A stretch of 64,000 bases of DNA from Planctomycetota bacterium (GTDB lineage Bacteria; Planctomycetota; B15-G4): assembly GCA_029259745.1 (NCBI GenBank), contig JAJDEO010000048.1:141897-205896 (forward strand). Reading direction: 5' to 3'. Below the pieces are notes generated by a model. That model made no database searches, was not told the origin of the DNA, and saw only the letters and a list, made by a program, of their open reading frames with translations. Shown here piece after piece: positions 1 to 8,240 of this stretch. Each line of letters starts with the position of its first letter. The first letter of the stretch is position 1. A program made the position numbers and the translations under genes.

Positions 1-102
1 AACATGGTGCGCGACGGCGTCATCACGGCCGAGCACGCCGTGCAGTACGCCAACGACCCCTCGCATCTCCAGGCCCTCACGGCGCCGTCGATGGCCGTCT
101 GA
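1..102 (+). CDS. C-terminal end of a PilT/PilU-like twitching ATPase (partial)
   Basis: Only the last 33 codons are in the window; the frame is open to the left edge and stops with TGA at 100-102. The visible tail contains VRDGVITAEHAVQYANDP, the pattern seen at the C-terminus of PilT/PilU-type pilus-retraction ATPases (G-x-I-T, then A-x-x-Y-A-x-x-P, then a short variable end). In that family this end follows the hexameric ATPase core that powers type IV pilus retraction at the inner membrane. No catalytic motif is visible, so the call depends on this short tail alone; another GspE/PilB-family ATPase remains possible. The next gene is convergent and ends 9 bases away. Confidence 0.55.
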   Translation, partial: NMVRDGVITAEHAVQYANDPSHLQALTAPSMAV

Positions 103-111
103 CGACGCGCG

Positions 112-849
112 TCAGTGGATCTCTTCCTGGACGAGCTCGCCGATGTCCCAGTTGTCGACATCGCGACGTTCCATGCGTCCGCCGATGAAGACGCTGAGCA
201 GCGCGAGGTAGAAGCCACCGATCAGCGACACGACGACAACCGGCGGGATCGCGCCGACACCGCAGCGCTCGTAGAGCGTGGTGAGATCGGCCGTGGGCTC
301 GGGGTGGATGTCGAGCTTGATGAGCCACGCGACGAGGAGCACGGCGAAGATCGGCAGGTAGTTGCGTGCCAACCGCAGGCGTAGCGCCTGGAGCTTCGTG
401 ACGTGGAAGTGCGGCTCGTGCAGGTCGTTGGCGACGAGTCGACTCCACGCGGCGGTCGGCGACGTGAGTTGACGTTCGAGGATGGGCGCGAAGAAGTTCT
501 CCTCGATCATCCGAATGCGTGAGCGCCAGACGTCGAAGAAGCGGAAGCGCCGCGCCTCGAGAAACATCAGGACGACGATCAGCAGGTTCGCGAACTGAAG
601 GCTCAGGTGTGACGCTTCGCTGCTCCCGAACGCGAAACCGAGCGCGCTGGCTGTCGTCAGAACTGCCCAGTTCGTCGTCTGATCGAGGCGTAGCCGCCAT
701 GCGTTCGCCCGACTCACCTCGCCCCGATAGAGGTGGATGACCGCTGTCACATACTGCGACCGCTCCAGTTGCTCTGTCTCATAGTCGACGCGTTCGTGTG
801 GGAGTGCGGCCTCACCTCCCGAGGTCTGAGAGCGATGTGCGTTCGACAT
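112..849 (-). CDS. DUF2270-type integral membrane protein
   Basis: A 245-residue protein of unknown function. After a hydrophilic N-terminus it has two close hydrophobic segments (around residues 60-105, with ASALGFAFG and ANLLIVVLMFLEA), a long basic/acidic cytoplasmic stretch including RMIEENFFAP, and two more membrane segments (YLPIFAVLLVAWLIKL and a segment ending in LLSVFIGGRM). The four-helix layout and the R-F-F-D-V-W-R-S-R and E-E-N-F-F motifs match the DUF2270 family of predicted membrane proteins as I know it. I chose the ATG at 849: the frame stays open upstream to 1134, but that part overlaps the divergent neighbour and reads as non-protein. It ends 9 bases from the convergent partial gene. 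Function unknown. Confidence 0.75.
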   Translation of the reverse strand: MSNAHRSQTSGGEAALPHERVDYETEQLERSQYVTAVIHLYRGEVSRANAWRLRLDQTTNWAVLTTASALGFAFGSSEASHLSLQFANLLIVVLMFLEARRFRFFDVWRSRIRMIEENFFAPILERQLTSPTAAWSRLVANDLHEPHFHVTKLQALRLRLARNYLPIFAVLLVAWLIKLDIHPEPTADLTTLYERCGVGAIPPVVVVSLIGGFYLALLSVFIGGRMERRDVDNWDIGELVQEEIH

Positions 850-970
850 GTTCGGACGATCCGCTGGAGTGGAACTCGAAGACTGACTCACCCACCTGGC
901 CAACCCGATGAAGACCCCGAAGAGCCTCGAGCCTCGCCTGGCATGGCCGAGAGCGTATAACGAAGCACCG

Positions 971-2503
971 ATGTGGGCACGTCTCAGACAGAACCATCTC
1001 GTGGTGCCGGTGCTGGTGCTGCTGCTTGGCATCGCCGTCGCGGTGTTCACCTGGTTGACGACCTCGAGGAACGAGGCGTTCCGGCGTGAGCTCGCCTTCG
1101 ACGGCGTGGGGCAGCGTAACGCGCGTCGGATCACGGAAGCCGTCGAGGAACGCGCGGATCTGCTCCGGCAGGTGCGCGCGCTCTATGTCGCCGATGGTGA
1201 TGTGGGGGAGGAGCGCTTTATGCGCTTCGTCGGCGAGCTCATGCTTACGGGGCGCACGAAATCGACTTCAGTCGTCATGTTCGCCGTGCCGCGCGAAGGC
1301 GGGATCTTTGCCGACGTGGTCATGCCGGCACGCGCCGCGACGCGCTGGTCCGGGGTCGACATGCTGGCCGACGTCGCGTTCGCGGATGCCCTCGAGCGGT
1401 CGCTGACGCGGGCCGACATCACGGCCTCGGCGCCGATCTCGACGGGGACGGGCGACGAGGACATGTTGACGCTGCTCGCCGTCCCGGTCTTCAAGCGCCC
1501 GGGCGCCGCACCGTCGGAGGCTCGCGGATCGGAGGTCGTCGGTTACCTCGTCGCGATCGTCTCCGTCGACGCACTGCTCGACGACGCCTTCGCCGACATC
1601 CACGCCCTCGAAGATGTGCGTCACCACGCCGTCTCCGTCACCGACGTGTCCGACACGTCTGCCGCCGTGCCCTTCGCGTCGTTCGGCGCCGAGGCGATCG
1701 ACGCCACGCCGGCGACGCGCGAAGTCATCCACGTCTTCGACCGCTCTTGGAGTGTCGACACCAAGCGCGTGACGGTCGACGAACAGACGATCAGCGACTT
1801 CCTCCAGCGTCCGTCCACGACGCTGTCGGCCTGCATCTTCCTCGTCGTCACGTTGTGCGCGCACATCGCCTATGCGTTGAACCGTCAGAGGGCGCTCGTG
1901 CAGAAGGAGGTCGAGTCGCGGACGTCCGAGTTGCGTCAGAAGAACCTGCTGCTCGAACGGCATGAGCGCGAGCTCGCAAAGGTCAACCTGAAGCTGCTCG
2001 AGCAGAGTCACACCGATCCACTCACGGAGCTGATGAACCGTCGCGGGTTCGAGGAACACCTCGAACAGGAGCGCCAGCGCACGGGGCGCACCGGAGTCCC
2101 GTACGGCCTGTTGATCTTCGACGTCGACAACTTCAAGAGCTTCAACGATCACTACGGACACGTCGCCGGCGACGAGGTGCTCAAGCGCGTCGCACACATC
2201 ATCTACGGCGAGGCGCGGCGCATCGACTGCGTGGCACGCTTCGGTGGTGAGGAGTTCGTGATCCTGGCTTCCGCGACGGACGCCGTCGGCCTGCTCGCGC
2301 TCGGTGAGCGCGTGCGCGAGCGCATCCAGGAGGCGGCGATCCCGCACGTCAAGTCGCCGCTCGAGGTCGTGACCGTCAGTGGCGGGGGAGCGCTCTCGAA
2401 GGTGGACGCCGAGCACGACCCCAAGCCCGTGCTCGAGATCGCCGATCGCTGCCTGTACGAGGCGAAGGCGACGGGCAAGAACCGCGTCGTCATGCGCATG
2501 TAG
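971..2503 (+). CDS. membrane diguanylate cyclase, CHASE sensor plus GGDEF domain
   Basis: 510 residues. A membrane helix (about residues 11-31) is followed by a periplasmic CHASE-type sensor (about 40-230, with FRRELAFDG, RRITEAVEERADLL and RWSGVDMLADVAFADAL). A second helix (about 280-300) leads into a coiled coil (about 305-345, QKEVESRTSELRQKN) and a C-terminal GGDEF domain (about 345-505). The active-site loop reads GGEEF within ARFGGEEFVIL, so the cyclase should be able to make cyclic di-GMP from two GTP. Five residues before it sits R-R-I-D, which fits the RxxD inhibitory I-site, so product inhibition is expected. ATG at 971 is preferred because it starts just before the first membrane helix; an ATG at 908 is also in frame. 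Its ligand cannot be read from the sequence. Confidence 0.92.
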   Translation: MWARLRQNHLVVPVLVLLLGIAVAVFTWLTTSRNEAFRRELAFDGVGQRNARRITEAVEERADLLRQVRALYVADGDVGEERFMRFVGELMLTGRTKSTSVVMFAVPREGGIFADVVMPARAATRWSGVDMLADVAFADALERSLTRADITASAPISTGTGDEDMLTLLAVPVFKRPGAAPSEARGSEVVGYLVAIVSVDALLDDAFADIHALEDVRHHAVSVTDVSDTSAAVPFASFGAEAIDATPATREVIHVFDRSWSVDTKRVTVDEQTISDFLQRPSTTLSACIFLVVTLCAHIAYALNRQRALVQKEVESRTSELRQKNLLLERHERELAKVNLKLLEQSHTDPLTELMNRRGFEEHLEQERQRTGRTGVPYGLLIFDVDNFKSFNDHYGHVAGDEVLKRVAHIIYGEARRIDCVARFGGEEFVILASATDAVGLLALGERVRERIQEAAIPHVKSPLEVVTVSGGGALSKVDAEHDPKPVLEIADRCLYEAKATGKNRVVMRM

Positions 2504-2662
2504 CTCGGGGCGCAGCGGCGGCCGAGCAGGCTGAGACCGGCGTGCGCGACCTCGCCGCACCGTCGACGGCGGCCTTGGTCCCGAGTCGACGAGCGCAAGG
2601 ATGGAATGCGCCTCGTCACGGGTTGTTACGCTGCTCCGCGACCCCAACGGAGCTGCTCGCCC

Positions 2663-4819
2663 ATGTCTCGTTTGCCCCGCCGGCCGCTCGGCCGGATCCT
2701 CGCTGCCTGCTTGATCGTCACGCTGCTCGCCGGCTGCGCGCTGCTTGGCCCCACGCCTTCGTTCCCGGCGGTCGTCACGCCGCGCACTGCGACGGTGGAG
2801 CATGTCGACAGCTACCACGGCACGCAGGTTGCCGACCCTTATCGCTGGCTCGAAGACGATCGGTCCCCGGAGACCGCTGCATGGGTGGCGGCGCAGAACG
2901 CCGTGACGGAGTCGGTCCTCGCGGCGATCCCCGTGCGCGACGAGCTGCAGGAACGACTCACCGAACTCTGGAACTACGAGCGACAGAGCGTGGCGCGACG
3001 CGTGGGCGCTGGCTACGTCTGGTCGCGCAACGACGGACTCCAGGCGCAGAGCGTCCTGGTCTATGGCAGCGAGCCCTATGGCGAGGCGCGCGTGCTCATC
3101 GACCCCAACGCATGGTCGTCCGACGGCACCGTCGCGCTGGGCGGCTTCGTGGCGTCGCCGGATGGTCGCTACCTCGCGTACTCGACGTCCGAAGGCGGTT
3201 CCGACTGGCGGACGTGGCGGGTCAAGGATGTGGCCACCGGCGTCGATCTCCCCGACGTGATCCGCTGGACGAAGTTCACGAGTGCGACGTGGTCGCCCGA
3301 CGGTCAGGGCTTCTGGTACGGCGGATACGCGGCACCGAGCGAGTCGGACACGCTCAAGGGTGCGAACACGAATCAGCGCGTGCTGTACCACCGCCTCGGC
3401 ACCGACTCGGCGTACGACACGCCGGTCTTCGAAGACACGGCGAACCCCAATCGCATCTACTCGCTCGAAGTCACGCACGACGAGCGCTTCGTGCTGCTGT
3501 ACTCGCGCCTCGGCTCGGCTTCGAAGTGGCTCCTGCACGTCAAGCAGCTCGACGTGCCGGGCGCGCGCTTCGTTGCCATCGACGACTCGGGCGACAACGA
3601 CCTCGGGTATGTCGGCAATGACGGCGACACGTTCTACTTCACGACGACGGCCGAGGCGCCGCGCCGACGTGTCGTTGCCGTCGATCGCAACGCGCCGGGT
3701 CCCTCGCGCTGGACGGACGTCATCGCCGAAGGGAACGACACGCTGCAGTCCGCGACGTTGTTCGGCGACACGCTCGTCCTGCTGCGCATGCGTGATGCGC
3801 GTCACATCGTCACGCTCGGCGACCTTTCCGGGGGACCGCAGCGCGAGGTCGTCCTGCCGGGCCTCGGACGCGTGTCGGGCCTGGGCGGCGAGCGCGACCA
3901 CGCCGAGACATTCTTCGCGTACACGTCCTTCACGCAGCCACCGAGCTCCTACCGGCTCGACATCGCGTCAGGGCAGGTCGAGGAGCTCTGGCGCCCTGAT
4001 GTCCCGTTCGATCCCGAGGACTTCGTGACGACGCAGGTCTTTGCCTCGAGCGCCGTCGACGGAACCTCCGTTCCGCTGTTCCTCGTGCACAAGCGGGGTC
4101 TCGAACCGAACGGCGAGCGACCCGTCTACCTCTATGGATACGGTGGTTTCAACGTCTCGATGACGCCGAGCTTCAGCGTCGCGCGCATCCCGTTTCTCGA
4201 GCACGGTGGTGTCTACGCCCACGCGGTGCTGCGCGGCGGCGGTGAGTACGGCGAGGAGTGGCACGCCGCGGGAACGCTGGAGCGCAAGCAGAACACCTTC
4301 GATGACTTCCATGGATGCGTCGACTGGTTGAAGTCGGCGGGTTGGAGTCGTTCGGACCGGATCGCGATCGGTGGGGGCAGCAACGGCGGGCTGCTCGTCG
4401 GTGCCGTCATGACGCAGCGGCCCGACTCGATCGCCTGCGCCGTGCCCGCCGTCGGCGTGTTGGACATGCTGCGGTACCACGAGTTCACGATCGGTTGGGC
4501 GTGGGCCGGCGACTACGGGCGGTCGGACAACCCCGACCATTTCCCGTTCCTCTACGCCTACTCACCGTTGCACAACATCCGTCCAGGGACGGCCTACCCG
4601 GCGACGCTCATCATGACAGCCGACCACGACGACCGCGTCGTGCCGGCGCACTCGTTCAAGTTCGCGGCAACGCTGCAGGCCGCGCAGACCGGGCCCGAGC
4701 CTGCGCTGATCCGCGTGGCGACGAAGTCCGGTCACGGAGCGGGAAAGTCGGTCGAGATGCGCATCGCGGAGGCCGCCGACAAGTGGGCATTCGTGCTGCG
4801 CGCACTGGAGCAGGAGTGA
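2663..4819 (+). CDS. prolyl oligopeptidase family lipoprotein (S9A)
   Basis: 718 residues. The N-terminus is a lipoprotein signal (basic start, hydrophobic core, lipobox LLAGC near residue 28), so the enzyme is probably membrane-anchored on the outer side of the cytoplasmic membrane. A prolyl oligopeptidase N-terminal region (HGTQVADPYRWLEDD) leads into a seven-bladed propeller and then the alpha/beta-hydrolase domain. Nucleophile Ser573 lies in GGGSNGG, the catalytic Asp in ADHDDRVVP (about 654-662), and His691 in SGHGAG: the complete triad. The family cleaves short peptides after proline. The in-frame ATG at 2606 would bury the signal peptide, so 2663 is chosen. The stop overlaps the next start by one base (TGATG), indicating co-transcription with the SDR gene. 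Confidence 0.93.
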   Translation: MSRLPRRPLGRILAACLIVTLLAGCALLGPTPSFPAVVTPRTATVEHVDSYHGTQVADPYRWLEDDRSPETAAWVAAQNAVTESVLAAIPVRDELQERLTELWNYERQSVARRVGAGYVWSRNDGLQAQSVLVYGSEPYGEARVLIDPNAWSSDGTVALGGFVASPDGRYLAYSTSEGGSDWRTWRVKDVATGVDLPDVIRWTKFTSATWSPDGQGFWYGGYAAPSESDTLKGANTNQRVLYHRLGTDSAYDTPVFEDTANPNRIYSLEVTHDERFVLLYSRLGSASKWLLHVKQLDVPGARFVAIDDSGDNDLGYVGNDGDTFYFTTTAEAPRRRVVAVDRNAPGPSRWTDVIAEGNDTLQSATLFGDTLVLLRMRDARHIVTLGDLSGGPQREVVLPGLGRVSGLGGERDHAETFFAYTSFTQPPSSYRLDIASGQVEELWRPDVPFDPEDFVTTQVFASSAVDGTSVPLFLVHKRGLEPNGERPVYLYGYGGFNVSMTPSFSVARIPFLEHGGVYAHAVLRGGGEYGEEWHAAGTLERKQNTFDDFHGCVDWLKSAGWSRSDRIAIGGGSNGGLLVGAVMTQRPDSIACAVPAVGVLDMLRYHEFTIGWAWAGDYGRSDNPDHFPFLYAYSPLHNIRPGTAYPATLIMTADHDDRVVPAHSFKFAATLQAAQTGPEPALIRVATKSGHGAGKSVEMRIAEAADKWAFVLRALEQE

Positions 4820-5610
4820 TGGATCACGATCTGAAGGGGCGCGTCGCGGTCATCACGGGGGCCTCAGCTGGCATCGGTGAGGCGACGGCCGAGCGCTTGG
4901 CTGCGCAGGGCATGGATCTCGTGCTCGGCGCGCGGCGCCTCGAACGTCTCGAGGAGATCGCGACGCGACTGCGCGAGGCGCACGGCGTTGCCGTCACGCC
5001 GGCTGTGCTGGATGTCTGCGACGCCGCGTCGTGCGATGCCTTCGCGCGCACGGTTGCCGACGTGGCGGCCGACAGGGGCGTCGAAGTGCTCGTCGGCAAC
5101 GCCGGGCTCGCGCGCGGGGTCGCGCGTCTCGCGGAGGGCACGGCGGACGACGAACGTGACTGGGAGACGATGTTCGAGACGAACGTCATGGGGCTGCTGC
5201 GCGTCATCCGGCGCCTCGTTCCGGACATGGTCGCGCGGCGGCGCGGCACGGTCGTCAACGTCGGCTCACTGGCCGGCATCGAGACGTACGAGGGCGGCGG
5301 CGTCTACTGCGCCACGAAGTCGTCCGTGCGCGTCATCTCGCGTGCGCTGCGTCTCGAACTCCTCGGCACGGGCGTGAAGGTGAGCTGCGTCAACCCCGGG
5401 CTCGTCGAGACGGAGTTCTCGATGGTGCGCTTCGAGGGCGACCAGGCCAAGGCCGACTCCGTCTATGCCGGGATGACGCCGCTGACGGGCGACGACATCG
5501 CCGCCTCGATCGAGTGGATCGCGTCGCTCCCGCGGCCGATGAACATCGAGGAGGTCACGCTCTACCCGACCGATCAGGTCTCGGCCCAGAAGGTCCATCG
5601 CTCGACCTGA
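4819..5610 (+). CDS. short-chain dehydrogenase/reductase, YdfG-like
   Basis: 263 residues with the classical SDR architecture: nucleotide-binding TGASAGIG at 13-20, an NAG strand motif (GNAGLARG), catalytic Ser in NVGSLAG, and Tyr163/Lys167 in YCATK. The basic residues after the second strand (GARRLERLEE) favour NADP over NAD. The end (MNIEEVTLYPTDQ) resembles the YdfG/serine or 3-hydroxy-acid dehydrogenase subgroup (NIEEIxxxPT...Q). The ATG shares its A with the upstream stop, so the gene is translationally coupled to the prolyl oligopeptidase. The substrate cannot be deduced; a role in amino-acid or hydroxy-acid oxidation is an inference from the subgroup. Confidence 0.9.
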   Translation: MDHDLKGRVAVITGASAGIGEATAERLAAQGMDLVLGARRLERLEEIATRLREAHGVAVTPAVLDVCDAASCDAFARTVADVAADRGVEVLVGNAGLARGVARLAEGTADDERDWETMFETNVMGLLRVIRRLVPDMVARRRGTVVNVGSLAGIETYEGGGVYCATKSSVRVISRALRLELLGTGVKVSCVNPGLVETEFSMVRFEGDQAKADSVYAGMTPLTGDDIAASIEWIASLPRPMNIEEVTLYPTDQVSAQKVHRST

Positions 5611-5697
5611 CGTCGACTCGCGAAGAATCGTGGAAATCGGTGTTAGCGCGGGGCCGCGGGGGGCGTATTCCCTCGTGAAACCCCGAAGAGGACGGGT

Positions 5698-6276
5698 TTG
5701 TTGACCGACACCACCCACGAGCCGCGAGGCCCCGAGATCGACGACGAGGAGGAACAGCTCCTGGCGCGCCTGCGTGCCGGCGACCGTTCCGCCTTCGAGG
5801 ATCTCGTGGCGCCGCACGTCGCCGTCGCCCGGTCACTCGCCGTCCGCATGCTCGGGAACCTCGATGACTCGGAGGACGCCGTGCAAGACGCGATGCTCAA
5901 GGCCTACCGCGGGCTCGACTCGTTCCGAGGCGGCTTCCGGGCCTGGTTCCTGCGCATCGTCTACCACCAGTCCGTCGACGCCACGCGCCGCCGGAGCACG
6001 CGCAAGGGACACGAATCGCGCGCCGCTGTTTCGCCCGAGGCCAGCACGCAAACGGCCGGCGCCATCGAGCAGCGCGAGACGCTTGCTCGGGTGCGCGCCG
6101 CGATCGACACACTCCCCGCGCGTCAGCGCGCCGCGCTTCATCTCCGCGTGGTCGAGGGTCTTGCCTACAGGGCCATCGCCGAGGTGCTCGGCATCACGCC
6201 GGGGTCGGCGCGGGTCTACGTGGTGCGTGCGCGCAGCATCTTGCGCGACCGCGTCGGCGGGGAGGTGCCGGAATGA
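5698..6276 (+). CDS. ECF-type RNA polymerase sigma factor
   Basis: 192 residues from a TTG start at 5698 (a second TTG follows immediately). Region 2 is clear: DRSAFEDLVAPH, then DSEDAVQDAMLKAYRGLDSFRG and FRAWFLRIVYHQSVDATRRR. After a variable linker, region 4 is RVRAAIDTLPARQRAALHLRVVEGLAYRAIAEVLGITPGSARVYVVRAR, the -35-recognising helix-turn-helix. It has no extra sensory domain, so it is a plain group 4 sigma factor. It overlaps the next gene by four bases (ATGA), and that gene starts with a zinc-finger anti-sigma-like segment, so the pair probably forms a sigma/anti-sigma switch. The target promoters are unknown. Confidence 0.93.
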   Translation: MLTDTTHEPRGPEIDDEEEQLLARLRAGDRSAFEDLVAPHVAVARSLAVRMLGNLDDSEDAVQDAMLKAYRGLDSFRGGFRAWFLRIVYHQSVDATRRRSTRKGHESRAAVSPEASTQTAGAIEQRETLARVRAAIDTLPARQRAALHLRVVEGLAYRAIAEVLGITPGSARVYVVRARSILRDRVGGEVPE

Positions 6277-8240
6277 ACCATCCGCGTCGCTCACATTTCG
6301 AGCGCTATGTCCTCGGTGACCTCGATGTCGATGCGCGACTCGCGCTCGACGAACACGTCGCGGTGTGTGAGCGCTGTGCGGCGCTCCTGGCGCGTGAACG
6401 CGAGATCGATGCCTGGGTCGTTCAGACGAGCGCCGAGGCGTTGCCCGACGGAACGTCGCGGCGCATGTTCGATGCGCTGTGGGAGCGGATCGACGAAGAC
6501 GCGCAGCCGCCAGTGACGACGACCATCGACGCGGGGACGAGCTGGTGGCGCGGGATGCGTCGGGCGGCGGCGATGCTCGTGGTCGGGGCGCTTGCTTGGT
6601 GGGCCGTCGTGTCGTTCGCGGACGCGCCGCAGCGATCATCGGCGCCAGAGGTGGTGGAGTCGGGCGCTCCGACGTCTGCTCCCGTGCCCGAGCCGCCGAA
6701 CGCCGAGCCGCCGAGCCCTGAGGCGACGATCGTCGAGACGACGCCGCCGGGCAGCGCCGAGCCGACGACCTGGGAGCTGCGGCTCGCAGCGGCACTCGAC
6801 AATCCCGGCACGCGTTCGGTTCCTGCATGGGGCGGCGACGATGCGACGAGCAGCCAGCGTCTCGATGCCGTCCGGCAGCGTGTCGCGCAGGTGTTGCTCG
6901 CCGCCGATGACGCGCACCCGGACGACGACGCACAGTTCGCCGCGGCCTGCGCGCTGGCATGGGACGAGCTGCGTCCCGAAGGTTGGGCCGTCGACCAGCT
7001 CGTGCGCAATGTCCTGCTCCGTGGACGCGACGGTGCGGCGGCCGAAGCCGCGCTGCGCGCCGTCCTCGTCGATCCGACGGCCGAGATGACCCTGGCGCGC
7101 GTGCTCGACGATGACCGCTGGGCCGACGCCGTGCTCGCCGGGTTGCTCGTCCATCCACGCGATCTCGGCGCCGCGCGCGCACTCGGGCGTGCCGTCGCTC
7201 AGCGGCTCGATGACGAAGAGCGTGTGCCCATGGCTGTCGACGTGCTCGTCGCGCTGCGCGGCGAGACCCTGCTGCGCGACGAAGTCGAAGAGATCATCAC
7301 GCGCGCCCTGCGCAGTCCGTCACCGGTTCGCACGAAGTCTGCCTTGGCACTTGTCCGCGCGGTTCCGGCGCGGCTCGCGGTCGGGGCCTGGATCGACCTC
7401 GCAGATGTGGTGGGCGCCAACGCCGCGGCGCGTGGCTTCGAGGGCGTCCTCGCGGCGTCCGAGACCGAGGCGGTGGCGGCGCTTGGACACGCGCTGTCGC
7501 AGCCACGGCGGCGCGAGACGGCGATTCAATGGGTGTTCGAACAGGGCCTGGCCGAGCTCGTTCCGCAGCTCGTGCGCGTGGCGTCCGACCGACAAGATGC
7601 CGAGTTGCTCGACGCGCTCGGCGCGCTCGCCGACGCACGTGCGGCACGGCCGTTGTTCGAGGCCTGGCGTGAGCACCGAGGGCGTCCACTCGACGGACGC
7701 CTGGCCGACGCTCTCGTTGCGCTCCTCGTCGACGACGCAGAGGCGCGGAGTGTCCTGGCCAGCTCGACGCGTGCGCATGAGGTCGGCGATCTCATCGATC
7801 TCATGACGCACGCCATCGACAGCGCTCCGGGGCTCGATCGCCGCAGCGAACACGCCGAGCTTTGCGCTGATGTGCTCAGCGGCGTCGTCGTCGATCCCAC
7901 GCTCGACGCCGGCCGCCGGGCGCGCACCCTCGGAGCCCTCGCGCGCCACGGGCACGAGCGCCATGCCGACCGTCTGCTCGAGGCACTGGTGAGTCGTCCC
8001 GACGATGCCCTCGGCTGGATCACGGCCGCGACTCTTGCGCCCGAGGCGACATACCTCACGTTCCAACGTGTCGGCGGTGACGTCGACGACTTGACCTCGG
8101 CCGTGCGCGACATCGGCGCGTGGCCGACCTTCGCCGTGGCGCCGCCCACGCGCGTCTTGCGCCGTATCGAACGCGCGCTCGATCGCTTGGACACCACGCC
8201 GATGTCCCGATCCAAACCTGTCACAGGAGACGACGAATGA
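6273..8240 (+). CDS. zinc-finger anti-sigma-like membrane protein with long HEAT-like C-terminal region
   Basis: 655 residues. Residues 1-60 look like a zinc-containing anti-sigma domain: HFERYVLGDLD, then H-V-A-V-C-E-R-C (an HxxxCxxC motif). One membrane helix follows near residue 95-115 (AAAMLVVGALAWWAVVSFA), then a Pro/Glu/Ala-rich linker and about 480 residues of Ala/Leu/Arg/Asp-rich helices that read like HEAT or ARM repeats, for example VDVLVALRGETLLRDEVEEI and QLVRVASDRQDAELLDALGAL. So the anti-sigma part would face the cytoplasm and the repeat solenoid the outside. It is coupled to the sigma gene upstream and to a secreted protein downstream by ATGA overlaps. That the solenoid senses a signal and releases the sigma factor is inference. 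Confidence 0.8.
   Translation: MNHPRRSHFERYVLGDLDVDARLALDEHVAVCERCAALLAREREIDAWVVQTSAEALPDGTSRRMFDALWERIDEDAQPPVTTTIDAGTSWWRGMRRAAAMLVVGALAWWAVVSFADAPQRSSAPEVVESGAPTSAPVPEPPNAEPPSPEATIVETTPPGSAEPTTWELRLAAALDNPGTRSVPAWGGDDATSSQRLDAVRQRVAQVLLAADDAHPDDDAQFAAACALAWDELRPEGWAVDQLVRNVLLRGRDGAAAEAALRAVLVDPTAEMTLARVLDDDRWADAVLAGLLVHPRDLGAARALGRAVAQRLDDEERVPMAVDVLVALRGETLLRDEVEEIITRALRSPSPVRTKSALALVRAVPARLAVGAWIDLADVVGANAAARGFEGVLAASETEAVAALGHALSQPRRRETAIQWVFEQGLAELVPQLVRVASDRQDAELLDALGALADARAARPLFEAWREHRGRPLDGRLADALVALLVDDAEARSVLASSTRAHEVGDLIDLMTHAIDSAPGLDRRSEHAELCADVLSGVVVDPTLDAGRRARTLGALARHGHERHADRLLEALVSRPDDALGWITAATLAPEATYLTFQRVGGDVDDLTSAVRDIGAWPTFAVAPPTRVLRRIERALDRLDTTPMSRSKPVTGDDE

Noticed and set aside
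1268..3901. 877-codon open frame on the minus strand
   Set aside because: It lies opposite the GGDEF and prolyl oligopeptidase genes, is Arg/Val/Asp-rich without any domain, and arises from the GC-rich third positions of those genes.
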